From positions 20,545 through 84,544 of the forward strand of contig NZ_JAENIJ010000002.1 in the NCBI RefSeq assembly GCF_016595435.1: a stretch of DNA of 64,000 nucleotides, written 5' to 3'. The notes below the pieces were generated by a model. The model worked only from the letters and a program-made list of their open reading frames with translations. It was not told the DNA's origin and did no database searches. Both the position numbers and the translations under genes were made by a program. Shown piece by piece: positions 52,930 through 61,860 of this stretch. The stretch comes from Luteolibacter pohnpeiensis. GTDB lineage: Bacteria; Verrucomicrobiota; Verrucomicrobiia; Verrucomicrobiales; Akkermansiaceae. The stretch's first letter is position 1. The number at the start of each line of letters is the position of its first letter.

Positions 52930-53574
52930 GTGCAGCAACGTTCTGTGGTTCCAGAGATACTCGATCGACTTCCCGCCAACGATCCGGAAGCGGTGAGGAG
53001 TCGACGGGATCTTCGAAGAATCAATTTCCTGATGGGAAATGAACGCTGGGTCTTGAAAAACCTGCGCCATCTCGCCACGGCACCCGCCTCAACCATCACC
53101 GAACTAGGAGCTGGAGATGGGCATCTGTCCCGGCAAATCGCCCACCACTTTCCAGCATCTCAACTCCACGCTTGGGATCTTTCCCCGCCCCCTGAGACTC
53201 TGCCTACCAATCTGAAATGGCACCAAACCGACATCTTCGATGACTTATCATCCATTCAGGGTGACGTCCTGATCGCGAATTTGTTCCTGCATCATTTCGA
53301 AAAGGACGCACTTCAGCAAATCGGAACGATTGCCGCCCAGTTCAGCACTTTATTGTTTTGCGAACCGGATCGCGCCCGGCTGCCACATTTTCACGGTCGC
53401 CTGCTGCATCCGTGCATCAATCGGGTCACGAAACACGACCTCCACGTAAGCATCGATGCCGGCTTCTCTGCGGGCGAAATTGCTGAGTTTTTAGGGCTCA
53501 ACCCATCTGTTTGGAAAATCCGTGAACAATCTAACTGGCGTGGATCGCGCCGTGTCGTAGGATGTCGGATTTGA
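52930..53574 (+). CDS. Class I SAM-dependent methyltransferase (type III PKS operon)
   Basis: A 214-residue methyltransferase. An N-terminal helical part (PEILDRLPANDPEAVRSRRDLRRINFLMGN) precedes SAM motif I ITELGAGDGHLSRQIA (about 56-71) and motif II acidic HAWDLSP, then IANLFLHHFEKDAL. The reading frame begins with GTG at 52930 and no earlier ATG fits. Its 3' end overlaps the next gene by 13 bases. With the FAD enzyme and type III polyketide synthase downstream, it probably methylates the polyketide product, as in the Bacillus BpsA/BpsB pair; this is inference. Confidence 0.85.
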   Translation: MQQRSVVPEILDRLPANDPEAVRSRRDLRRINFLMGNERWVLKNLRHLATAPASTITELGAGDGHLSRQIAHHFPASQLHAWDLSPPPETLPTNLKWHQTDIFDDLSSIQGDVLIANLFLHHFEKDALQQIGTIAAQFSTLLFCEPDRARLPHFHGRLLHPCINRVTKHDLHVSIDAGFSAGEIAEFLGLNPSVWKIREQSNWRGSRRVVGCRI

Positions 53575-54587
53575 CACGTTCCATCACCATTTCTGGGGGA
53601 GGCTTGGCCGGTCTCTCGCTGGCGATCGCGCTTCGTAGGCGTGACCTGCCAGTCAGGATTTTCGAATCCGGAAGTTACCCACGCCACCGGGTGTGCGGGG
53701 AATTCATCTCGGGCGTTGCCGATGAAACTCTGGAAAATCTTGGGATCGCCCATGCATTTTCCGAATGCCGACGACATCGGTCATTTTCCTGGTGGCAACA
53801 AGGTCGGGAATTTCATCAGGGTCAACTCGATCAACCTGCGCTCGGCATTTCTCGCCATCACCTTGATTACCAGCTTGCAACGATGGCCCAGCAAATCGGC
53901 TGCGCATTGCAAACCGGTCACCGCTCCAAGCCCGCCCCCTTCGATGGCCACATTTGGGCCGCCGGAAGACGGCCCTGCGACGGCCCTTGGATAGGACTCA
54001 AGGCGCATGTGAAAGGCATCAAAAAAGCCAGCGATTTGGAAATGCATCTCGGTGCAAACGGCTACCTTGGCCTCGCCGAAGTCGAAGACGGTTGGGTAAA
54101 TGCATGTGGGTTATTTCGCATTGATCGCTCCATTCGCGCCAAAGGTCCGGACCTCCTCTCCGCCTATTTGGAAGCTGGCGGAAATACCCGTCTAGCGACC
54201 GACATTAGGAATGCGATTTGGCGGGATGATTCATTCACAGCCGTGGCCGGATTTTCACTTGGCCGACAACCTGAAATCCCGGGTTTGCTTTGTCTGGGTG
54301 ATGCCGAAAGCATCATCCCGCCATTCACGGGCAATGGCATGTCGATGGCATTCCAGGCCGCGGAAGCAGCGATTTCCCCGCTCGTCCAATGGCATGACGG
54401 CAAGATCCCTTGGGCGACAACCGTATCCGAAATCAAGGCCGCCCTGCGTTCTCAATTTTCCCTTCGGCTGCAATCGGCACGCCTGCTGCATCCCTTCTTA
54501 CTCAAAAAATCCGGTCGCACCTTGCTACGCGCACTTGCGGGCTGCCGCGCTCTCCCCGTCCGCCCCATTCTTTCCCTTATCCGCTGA
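53562..54587 (+). CDS. FAD-dependent oxidoreductase (type III PKS operon)
   Basis: A 341-residue flavoprotein of the geranylgeranyl-reductase/aromatic hydroxylase superfamily. The N-terminal FAD motif is [17 protein letters not shown] with a following ESG at strand 2 end and the [11 protein letters not shown] loop, and a second FAD contact [30 protein letters not shown] near residue 245. It overlaps the methyltransferase gene by 13 bases and lies five bases before the polyketide synthase gene, so it likely oxidises or reduces the polyketide. Substrate unknown. Confidence 0.88.
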   Translation: MSDLTRSITISGGGLAGLSLAIALRRRDLPVRIFESGSYPRHRVCGEFISGVADETLENLGIAHAFSECRRHRSFSWWQQGREFHQGQLDQPALGISRHHLDYQLATMAQQIGCALQTGHRSKPAPFDGHIWAAGRRPCDGPWIGLKAHVKGIKKASDLEMHLGANGYLGLAEVEDGWVNACGLFRIDRSIRAKGPDLLSAYLEAGGNTRLATDIRNAIWRDDSFTAVAGFSLGRQPEIPGLLCLGDAESIIPPFTGNGMSMAFQAAEAAISPLVQWHDGKIPWATTVSEIKAALRSQFSLRLQSARLLHPFLLKKSGRTLLRALAGCRALPVRPILSLIR

Positions 54588-54592
54588 TCTGC

Positions 54593-55618
54593 ATGTATCT
54601 CCGCTCCATTGCCACCCGGGTTCCAACCCGCTCTTACACCCAGGAATCCTGTTGGGAGGCTCTCAAAAATAATCCTCTCGTGGATGAACTGAATCCGCGA
54701 TCGAAGCTCTTGCTCGGAAAAATTCTCACCAGCAAAACCTCCGGCATTTCCACTCGCTTCCTTGCCCTGGATACGCTCGAAAGCGTCTTTGACTACGATG
54801 CGGAACAACTGAACCGCGACTTCGAACGCGAAGCACCACCGCTCGCCGCGTCCGCGCTGACAGATGCCTTGGAAAAGGCCGGGCTCGTGGCGGAAGAGAT
54901 CGACGCGTTGTTTGTTTGCACCTGCACCGGCTATCTTTGTCCGGGCGTCAGCAGTTACATCGCGGAAATCCTCGGCATGCGGCCCGATATTTATCTGGCC
55001 GATCTGGTAGGGCTGGGATGCGGAGCCGCCATTCCGACCATGCGGGCCGCGCAAGGTTACCTCGCGGCGAATCCTGATGCGATCGTTGCCACAGTGGCCG
55101 TCGAAGTTTGCTCCGCTGCCTTCTTTGTCGATGATGACCCGAGCGTGCTGATCAGCCTCTGCCTGTTCGGTGATGGAGCAGCCGCTGCCATCTGGAGCGG
55201 AGAGGGCAAGCCGGGGGATTGGAAGGCTGAGAATTTCACCACCTTGCACCGGCCGGAACAACGGGAGAAAATCCGATTCATCAACTCTGCGGGAAAATTG
55301 AAAAACCAACTGCACCGGACCGTGCCGGCGCTCGCTGCAGATGCGGTCTCTGAGCTTTTCAAAAAACGCTCATCGGATCCGGATCAGGTCCTCGCCCATA
55401 CCGGCGGGCGCGATGTGCTAGACGCCTTGGAGGCGGTCCTCCCATACGCTCTAACAGAAAGTCGCGAGGTGCTCAAAACCTACGGCAACATGAGCAGTCC
55501 GTGCATTCTGTTCGCGCTCGAAAAGCGGCTGCAGCAACAACGTCCGGGCGATCAACAGCTTTGGCTAACTGCATTCGGCGCCGGTTTTGCGGCGCATGCC
55601 TGCGAGCTATCCCGTTAG
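54593..55618 (+). CDS. Type III polyketide synthase (chalcone synthase-like)
   Basis: A 341-residue homodimeric condensing enzyme. The catalytic triad is C143 in [13 protein letters not shown]269 in LAHTGGRD and N299 in [17 protein letters not shown] and [11 protein letters not shown] are other conserved blocks. Such enzymes condense malonyl-CoA units on an acyl-CoA starter to make pyrones, resorcinols or naphthalenes, without a carrier protein. The ATG at 54593 starts right after the FAD gene; a longer frame from 54410 overlaps it and lacks family character. Its stop is one base from the stop of the convergent GH71/99-like gene. Confidence 0.93.
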   Translation: MYLRSIATRVPTRSYTQESCWEALKNNPLVDELNPRSKLLLGKILTSKTSGISTRFLALDTLESVFDYDAEQLNRDFEREAPPLAASALTDALEKAGLVAEEIDALFVCTCTGYLCPGVSSYIAEILGMRPDIYLADLVGLGCGAAIPTMRAAQGYLAANPDAIVATVAVEVCSAAFFVDDDPSVLISLCLFGDGAAAAIWSGEGKPGDWKAENFTTLHRPEQREKIRFINSAGKLKNQLHRTVPALAADAVSELFKKRSSDPDQVLAHTGGRDVLDALEAVLPYALTESREVLKTYGNMSSPCILFALEKRLQQQRPGDQQLWLTAFGAGFAAHACELSR

Positions 55619-55619
55619 A

Positions 55620-56951
55620 TCAACGAGCTGGCATATCATCGTTCACCGGAATTTCACCACGCAGCATCTTTCCAATCTCACCCGTTAACCATAGGTAATG
55701 ATCTTCCGGTAGATCACCATAACTCACAAACGGGCTATCTCCCACAGGAGTATGCGCACTGACTTTGAAAATGGCAGTGCCTTCATCCACCTCATCAAAC
55801 ATCGCCACATAAAGCATATCTGCTCCGCTGCGCTTTGCTTCCACAGCCTGTTGCCAGAGAAACTTCCCGGACTCGCGATCGATGGCATTCAGCTCGGCTT
55901 TCTGGCCATGACTTTTCTGCAAGTTATGCCAACTGAAACCGGGAAAAATCACCGGCAGGTAGTCACATCCCGACTTTGCGCACCATTTCAGATCACCCCC
56001 GATCCGATCTGGCAGCACTTTGCTGACTTCAGCTGATCCCCGATATCTCCCAACTGCCCAAGGGCTGATGATGTCTGCTTTTGCTAGAACTTCTTTCAAT
56101 TCAGAATCCGAAACCGCATCTCGATTTCCATCGCGCCAGAAATACGGAACACCCAGCATGATCGCATTTCCGCCGAATATCGGGTCGCTTTTCAAATCAT
56201 CGATCAACTTCGCGCACTCTTTCAGACCGTAATCTCTGCCATCGGAAAATCCAACACCCCAGAGTGCAATCAACGGCTTGCCATGATCATGAAGATAGCC
56301 AGGGTCATCTGTCACTTTGGCATGTTCTAACAAACGCTGCCAATCCTGCTCAATGAGCGGCACCACTTCGGATGCATTCATCCCTGATAAGTCGTACATC
56401 ACTGCCCAGGATCGGCCATGTTTCACAGCCGCTGTGCGGACATGATCCATCACCGCAGTGCAGAAATCGAAATCCTGCGGACTTCGCAAATTCGTTCCAA
56501 ATCGCTGAAGCATGACTCCATCGATGCCGTATTCCTGCATCCAGGCGAAATGTCGATCCACCGTATCCGGATGATATGAGGAAAATAAATGAGCAACCGA
56601 GCCATCTTCATATCGGAACGGCGTCGGATATTTCTCCTGATCTCCCATTTCCGTCGTAGAGGGCCACATTTCAAAAGTGCAATTGCCGGGTCCAAGGTCA
56701 CCACCTCCATAATGCCGCCAGCCTAATCCTGAGCCATCGCCCTTCGCGCCGAACCAGCCCTGATAACCGGCGATCACTTTCCCGTGGATATCAGGATGAT
56801 TTACGGATGACGGGTTAGGAATCGGATGAAGCCGCTGGATGGCAAGCTGCCACGAATCAGCAACGGCTTCTCTCGCTATCATGGAGCAAGAACCGGCAAG
56901 ATAAAGAATTGCTGCAAGTTTCAACCATCTGCATCCCGTATGAATCGCCAT
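55620..56951 (-). CDS. Glycoside hydrolase family 71/99-like protein
   Basis: A 443-residue secreted protein with a signal peptide (about 1-32, ending AVA-D). The mature protein has the GH71/99-like signatures KVIAGYQGWFGAKGDGSGLGWRHY, FEMWPSTTEMG, AHLFSSYHPDTVDRHFAWMQEYGIDGVMLQRFG and MYDLSGM, typical of the TIM-barrel group that includes GH99 endo-alpha-mannosidases and GH71 alpha-1,3-glucanases. Exact specificity is unclear. The ATG at 56951 gives a clean signal peptide and leaves a 47-bp divergent gap to the GH36 gene; an in-frame start at 56996 is unlikely. Confidence 0.87.
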   Translation of the reverse strand: MAIHTGCRWLKLAAILYLAGSCSMIAREAVADSWQLAIQRLHPIPNPSSVNHPDIHGKVIAGYQGWFGAKGDGSGLGWRHYGGGDLGPGNCTFEMWPSTTEMGDQEKYPTPFRYEDGSVAHLFSSYHPDTVDRHFAWMQEYGIDGVMLQRFGTNLRSPQDFDFCTAVMDHVRTAAVKHGRSWAVMYDLSGMNASEVVPLIEQDWQRLLEHAKVTDDPGYLHDHGKPLIALWGVGFSDGRDYGLKECAKLIDDLKSDPIFGGNAIMLGVPYFWRDGNRDAVSDSELKEVLAKADIISPWAVGRYRGSAEVSKVLPDRIGGDLKWCAKSGCDYLPVIFPGFSWHNLQKSHGQKAELNAIDRESGKFLWQQAVEAKRSGADMLYVAMFDEVDEGTAIFKVSAHTPVGDSPFVSYGDLPEDHYLWLTGEIGKMLRGEIPVNDDMPAR

Positions 56952-56998
56952 CCTGGATGCTACGCGCCCGTGACCTATCAAACTATCAAAACCCATCT

Positions 56999-59176
56999 AT
57001 GAGAGTTGCCACCCTGACGACGTCTGCGTTTTTCGCCATGCAGTTGATTTCAACCGCTGAGGACATCGCCATCACCACCCGCTCCACAGCCCTCGTCGTA
57101 AGAATCAACGACGGGCAAAATCCAAGAATCGTCCACTTCGGCAAACGCCTGGCCCATCAGGAAGAATACGCAAAACTCCCGGATCAACCGCGATCCACGG
57201 AAGATTACACCGGCCTCTACAACTCCGCTTACACCCCGGCTGGTTCGCGCAATCTTCTGGAGCCAGCCATTCAGGCGATCCATGCCGATGGCAACCCGTC
57301 TCTCGATCTCCGGTATGTCAGCCATGAGAGCATCCAAGGGCCAGATACCATCACCACAGAAATTCATCTGAAGGACCCGGCCTATCCATTCCAAGTCACG
57401 CTGTTTTACAAAGCCTATCAGGACGAGGACCTAATCGAGCAATGGAGCGTCATTCATCATGATGAGCCATCCTCGGTGAAACTGGAGAAATATGCATCGG
57501 CGAATCTTACCATTTCTGCGGCGAATTATTATCTAACCCAATTCCATGGCGACTGGGCAAAGGAAATGCAGCCTCAGGAATCCAAGCTGACCGCCGGCAT
57601 CAAGGTGCTCGATTCCAAACTGGGCACCCGGGCCGACCTATTCCAGCCCCCATCATTTCTGATTTCTCTAAACCAGCCAGCCGCAGAGGATACAGGAGAA
57701 GTCATCGCTGGCACACTGGCGTGGACGGGAAATTTCAAAATGGATTTCGAAGTCGATCCACTGGGCGAATTAAGGCTCATCGCCGGGATCAACCCTTATG
57801 CATCCGAGTATGTGCTCGATCCCGGAGTTGATTTCAAAACCCCATCATTCATCTACACCTATTCGTCCGAAGGCAAAGGGCTCGCCAGCCGCAATCTCCA
57901 TCAATGGGCGAGGAAACATCGGATTCCGCATGGAGAAGGAAACCGCCTGACACTGCTCAATAATTGGGAAGCGACTTATTTCGATTTCGATGAAAAGAAA
58001 TTAGAGGATCTGTTCGCCGATGGCAAAAAACTTGGAGTCGATTTATTCCTGTTAGATGACGGTTGGTTCGGCAACAAATACCCTAGAAATGGCGACAATG
58101 CCGGTTTGGGGGACTGGCAGGAAAACCAGAAAAAAATCCCGAACGGCATCGGAAACCTGATTCAGAAATCGGCCGAAGCCGGAATCAAGTTCGGCATCTG
58201 GATCGAACCCGAAATGGTGAACCCGAAGAGTGAACTATTCGAAAATCACCCGGACTGGGTGGTCATGCTACCGAATCGGGTACCCTACTATTTCCGCAAT
58301 CAATTGGTTCTGGATTTATCGAATCCAGAAGTTCGCAAGTTTGTGCACGACACCGTGGATCAACTTCTAACCGAGCATCCCGACATCGCTTACATCAAGT
58401 GGGACTGCAATGCCGTGATTTACAACGCATGGTCGCCCACGCTCAAGCATCAGGGAAATTTCTATGTCGATTTCGTCAACGGCTTCTATGAAATCACGAG
58501 CGATCTTCGCAAAAAGCACCCTGATATTCCCATGATGCTTTGCTCTGGGGGAGGTGGCCGCGTGGACTACGGTGCGCTAAACGACTTCACCGAGTTCTGG
58601 CCCAGCGACAATACCGACGCATTGGAACGGGTGTTCCTGCAATGGAATTACTCCTACTTCTTCCCCTCCATCGCCACCTGTGCCCACATCACCGAATGGG
58701 GCAAGCAGCCGCTAAAGTATCGCACCGATGTCGCCATGATGGGCAAGCTCGGCTACGACATCGTTGTCTCAGAGATGTCTCCAGATGATCTCAAATTCAG
58801 TCAAGAGGCACTGGCCACTTACGCAAAAATCAAAGACGTCATCTGGCATGGCGATTTGTATCGTCTCGCTTCCCCCTACGAAAATGACTTTGCGTCGCTC
58901 AGCTATGTCAGTCCGGGAAAAGACCGGGCTATTTGGTTCAACTATTTGGTGAACAACCGCTATCAGAAAGGCAGCGATCGCGCCATCAAACTCAAGGGAC
59001 TGAATCCTGAAGCGACTTATCAAATCACCGAGATCAACCTGTATCCAGGGAAGTCATCGGCATTGGACCCATCGGCGAATCAATTCTCCGGCGACTATCT
59101 GATGACCGTCGGCTACAACCCGAAGGTCAATGCCGACCGGAGCAGCGTGATCCTTCAACTGGAGGCAGCGAAATGA
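56999..59176 (+). CDS. Alpha-galactosidase, GH36
   Basis: A 725-residue enzyme with a short signal-like N-terminus, an N-terminal beta-supersandwich (about 25-330), a TIM barrel (about 330-620) and a C-terminal beta domain. Catalytic features of GH36 are visible: NNWEATYFDFDE, LFLLDDGWFG, the nucleophile D469 in YIKWDCN and the acid/base D537 in FWPSDNTD after the CSGGGGRVDYG motif. It hydrolyses terminal alpha-galactosides such as raffinose or galactomannan side chains. Its stop overlaps the GH97 start (ATGA), so the two are coupled. Confidence 0.94.
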   Translation: MRVATLTTSAFFAMQLISTAEDIAITTRSTALVVRINDGQNPRIVHFGKRLAHQEEYAKLPDQPRSTEDYTGLYNSAYTPAGSRNLLEPAIQAIHADGNPSLDLRYVSHESIQGPDTITTEIHLKDPAYPFQVTLFYKAYQDEDLIEQWSVIHHDEPSSVKLEKYASANLTISAANYYLTQFHGDWAKEMQPQESKLTAGIKVLDSKLGTRADLFQPPSFLISLNQPAAEDTGEVIAGTLAWTGNFKMDFEVDPLGELRLIAGINPYASEYVLDPGVDFKTPSFIYTYSSEGKGLASRNLHQWARKHRIPHGEGNRLTLLNNWEATYFDFDEKKLEDLFADGKKLGVDLFLLDDGWFGNKYPRNGDNAGLGDWQENQKKIPNGIGNLIQKSAEAGIKFGIWIEPEMVNPKSELFENHPDWVVMLPNRVPYYFRNQLVLDLSNPEVRKFVHDTVDQLLTEHPDIAYIKWDCNAVIYNAWSPTLKHQGNFYVDFVNGFYEITSDLRKKHPDIPMMLCSGGGGRVDYGALNDFTEFWPSDNTDALERVFLQWNYSYFFPSIATCAHITEWGKQPLKYRTDVAMMGKLGYDIVVSEMSPDDLKFSQEALATYAKIKDVIWHGDLYRLASPYENDFASLSYVSPGKDRAIWFNYLVNNRYQKGSDRAIKLKGLNPEATYQITEINLYPGKSSALDPSANQFSGDYLMTVGYNPKVNADRSSVILQLEAAK

Positions 59177-61074
59177 AATGGCTTTCAGTCCTACTGGCAA
59201 TCGGGCTAGCGGAAGGAAAAACGATTCCCCTTTCCTCACCGGACAGTCGAAACCGCATCTCTCTTGAAATTACGGAGACAGGCGAAATCCACTACACGGT
59301 GGAGCGTGATGGCATTTCGATCATTGACGAATCACCCCTTGGTCTGATCACCAGCGATGGTGATTTCACCAAACAACTTCGCTTGCTTTCGGTTAGTGAT
59401 CCTTCCATACAAACCGAGAACTACACACTCATCTCGGGCAACCAGCGAAGTGTTCATCAGGAACACCGTCGACTCAGCATCAAACTGGAAAATGCCAACT
59501 CGCAATCCTTGTTCATCGATCTGGATGCAGGGAATGAAGGCGTGGCTTTCCGATATCGATTTGATCAACAAACCGGGTCACCACGGACCATTCAATCCGA
59601 GTCGACGGGTTTTAAAATCTCTGAGCAAGCGCATGGATGGATCTCACCTTATAACAATAGTTCCGATACCAGTCCGGCTTATGAGGATTACTATTTCAAA
59701 ACGCAACCGGGTTCAGCACCACCTGATTCACGCGGTGGCAAAACGCGCGGCTGGTATTTTCCGGCCTTATTCGAACTCCCGACCGGCAAATGGATCTTAC
59801 TGACTGAAAGTGCAACCACTGAGAATTACCCGGGATGCCACTTGGCATCGGATTCGCAAGGCGGGATTTATCATATCGAGTTTCCGTTTCCGGATGAACG
59901 CACCCAGGGAGTCGATTTCCCACCATCTGCGCTGCCGCAACATCAACTGCCCTGGACGATGCCATGGAGAGTGATTGCGCTCGCAGATTCTGCTGCTGGA
60001 ATTGCCAATTCCACACTGGTGACCGACCTTGCGCCAGCATGCGAGATCGATGACGTTTCCTGGATTCGCCCTGGTCGTGCATCATGGAGTTGGTGGGCGC
60101 ACCCCGACTCACTAGATCAAACCGCCACCTCTCAGATCTATCAGCACTATCTCGATGGAGCCGAGCACTTCGCTTGGGAATACACCTTGTTAGACGCGGG
60201 TTGGTGGCAAACGGACATGGCCAAGATGAGATTCGCCGCCGAGCAAAAAGGCATTGGCTTGCTGGCATGGACACACGCCAATGATTTTTATGACCCGAAA
60301 AAGCGCGCCGCGAAATTGGACGAGTTCAAGCAAATGGGAGTCGCTGGTATCAAAATCGATTTTTGGTGCTCCGATCGGCAAGAAACCATGGAAGCGATCC
60401 AGTCAACGCTGCGCGAAGCGGCAACTCGTCATCTTCTTGTGGACCTCCACGGCTGCCCTCTAACCCGGGGATGGCAGCGAACGTTTCCGAATCTCATCTC
60501 TGCTGAAGCAGTGCTGGGCACTGAGTCCTACATGTTCGATGAACGCTATCCCGAGAAATCCGCAGAGCTTAATGCCATCCTCCCCTTCACGAGAAATGTC
60601 ATGGGGCCCATGGATTACACCCCGCTCGGATTGGGCAAAAAAGGTTATGCCCGGCAAAACAGCGCCGCTCACGAATTGGCCACCGCGTTCATCTTCAACA
60701 GTGGAATTGTCCACTTCGCAGACGATCCGAAAATCTACGAAAAGTTCCCAGCTCCAGCGCAAGATGCCCTACGGTCGATCCGAGCGGCGTGGGATGAAAC
60801 CCGCTATCTGATCGCCAGACCTGGGGAATTGGTCGTAGTTGCCAGACGGGCCGGAAAATCCTGGTTCATTGCTGGCATCAACGGTCAAAGCAAAGATGAA
60901 GAGATCACTCTGCATCCAAGTGAATTCGCGCCATTCCAAAAAGCATTTCTGATCGCCGAAGGGTCGAACCCGTTGGATGACTTGTCCTCAACCCCACTGA
61001 ACGGTGATCCAGAAATAAGCCATGTCATTCCAGCCAAGGGAGGGATTCTCATCTGGCTTTCAAATCCAGAATGA
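59173..61074 (+). CDS. Glycoside hydrolase family 97 (alpha-galactosidase/alpha-glucosidase)
   Basis: A 633-residue protein with a signal peptide (about 1-16). It has the GH97 N-terminal beta-sandwich (LSSPDSRNRISLEIT onward), a catalytic barrel with SWSWWAHPDSLDQT, LLDAGWW, GIKIDFWCSDRQ and LHGCPLTRGWQRTFPN, and a C-terminal beta domain. D396 in KIDFW falls at the nucleophile position of retaining GH97 alpha-galactosidases, whereas inverting alpha-glucosidases such as SusB use glutamates elsewhere. With the coupled GH36 gene, alpha-galactoside breakdown is the best reading. Confidence 0.92.
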   Translation: MKWLSVLLAIGLAEGKTIPLSSPDSRNRISLEITETGEIHYTVERDGISIIDESPLGLITSDGDFTKQLRLLSVSDPSIQTENYTLISGNQRSVHQEHRRLSIKLENANSQSLFIDLDAGNEGVAFRYRFDQQTGSPRTIQSESTGFKISEQAHGWISPYNNSSDTSPAYEDYYFKTQPGSAPPDSRGGKTRGWYFPALFELPTGKWILLTESATTENYPGCHLASDSQGGIYHIEFPFPDERTQGVDFPPSALPQHQLPWTMPWRVIALADSAAGIANSTLVTDLAPACEIDDVSWIRPGRASWSWWAHPDSLDQTATSQIYQHYLDGAEHFAWEYTLLDAGWWQTDMAKMRFAAEQKGIGLLAWTHANDFYDPKKRAAKLDEFKQMGVAGIKIDFWCSDRQETMEAIQSTLREAATRHLLVDLHGCPLTRGWQRTFPNLISAEAVLGTESYMFDERYPEKSAELNAILPFTRNVMGPMDYTPLGLGKKGYARQNSAAHELATAFIFNSGIVHFADDPKIYEKFPAPAQDALRSIRAAWDETRYLIARPGELVVVARRAGKSWFIAGINGQSKDEEITLHPSEFAPFQKAFLIAEGSNPLDDLSSTPLNGDPEISHVIPAKGGILIWLSNPE

Positions 61075-61088
61075 GGCTTTGGCAATGA

Positions 61089-61844
61089 TTAATTCGGAAC
61101 CGCAATATCACGAATCCCCATCAGCTCGATCTGTCCGGACGACGGGCTTTTGAAAAGAATTTGCAGAACGCGGACGGTGCCCGGGTTCGGCCAAATACCG
61201 GACGCGATTTTTTGCCACTGACCATTCTCGAATCGGTAGGCAACCATTCCGGAAGAATTGCTAGGTCCCACAGGTGGATCGGAGATGACCTTGATTTCTC
61301 CAACTTTGAAATCGAAATTCTTTTTCTCTAACTGAATTCGGACTGGAAGCGGGCTGAGATTCAGAATTTTCAGCGAACCCTTGGGAAAACCTTTCTTGTC
61401 ATCCTCGATTGGATAGACACGGCATGGCGGTGCACCGGCCGCACCAGTCCCCGGAACAAACATGCAAATCAGCGAGGATGGGTTCCCCGGGATCGTCAGC
61501 GATGCGACAACATCTGCGGGCGACTTGATGCTTTGGTGCTCTGGCTTCTTGGTGAAAATGATCGACTTCCCTTTGAGCGGAATCGTGCCCGAATCCCGGT
61601 TGAGGTAATCCTTTACAGTCAATTTAACCCCCACCGCCTCATCACCACCGGCAGGATCATGCATATAAAGCTCCGGGAGCTGAGCAGGTAGTTGAAACGA
61701 AAGCCCGCGGACATGTATGCCTGGCCCCGCCTCTTTCGGGGTCGATTCCGTCTCGGTTGATTCGGTTGTCTGCGCGGCGCAAACTGGAGCGATCAGCACC
61801 GCAATCGCCGACAACAATGGACCAATAATTCGATAAATTCTCAT
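61089..61844 (-). CDS. Secreted protein next to the Verru_Chthon cassette, unknown
   Basis: A 251-residue protein with a signal peptide (about 1-24, APVCAA-Q). The mature part is beta-rich, with strands such as GIHVRGLSFQLPAQLPELYM, SLKILNLSPLPVRIQLEKK and IRDIAVPN, and no catalytic motif. It starts 16 bp after the stop of the Verru_Chthon cassette protein A gene, so both are probably in one operon. Similar proteins seem to follow this cassette elsewhere, but I recall no known function. Confidence 0.75.
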   Translation of the reverse strand: MRIYRIIGPLLSAIAVLIAPVCAAQTTESTETESTPKEAGPGIHVRGLSFQLPAQLPELYMHDPAGGDEAVGVKLTVKDYLNRDSGTIPLKGKSIIFTKKPEHQSIKSPADVVASLTIPGNPSSLICMFVPGTGAAGAPPCRVYPIEDDKKGFPKGSLKILNLSPLPVRIQLEKKNFDFKVGEIKVISDPPVGPSNSSGMVAYRFENGQWQKIASGIWPNPGTVRVLQILFKSPSSGQIELMGIRDIAVPN

Positions 61845-61860
61845 GATTCAAAATGGATCT

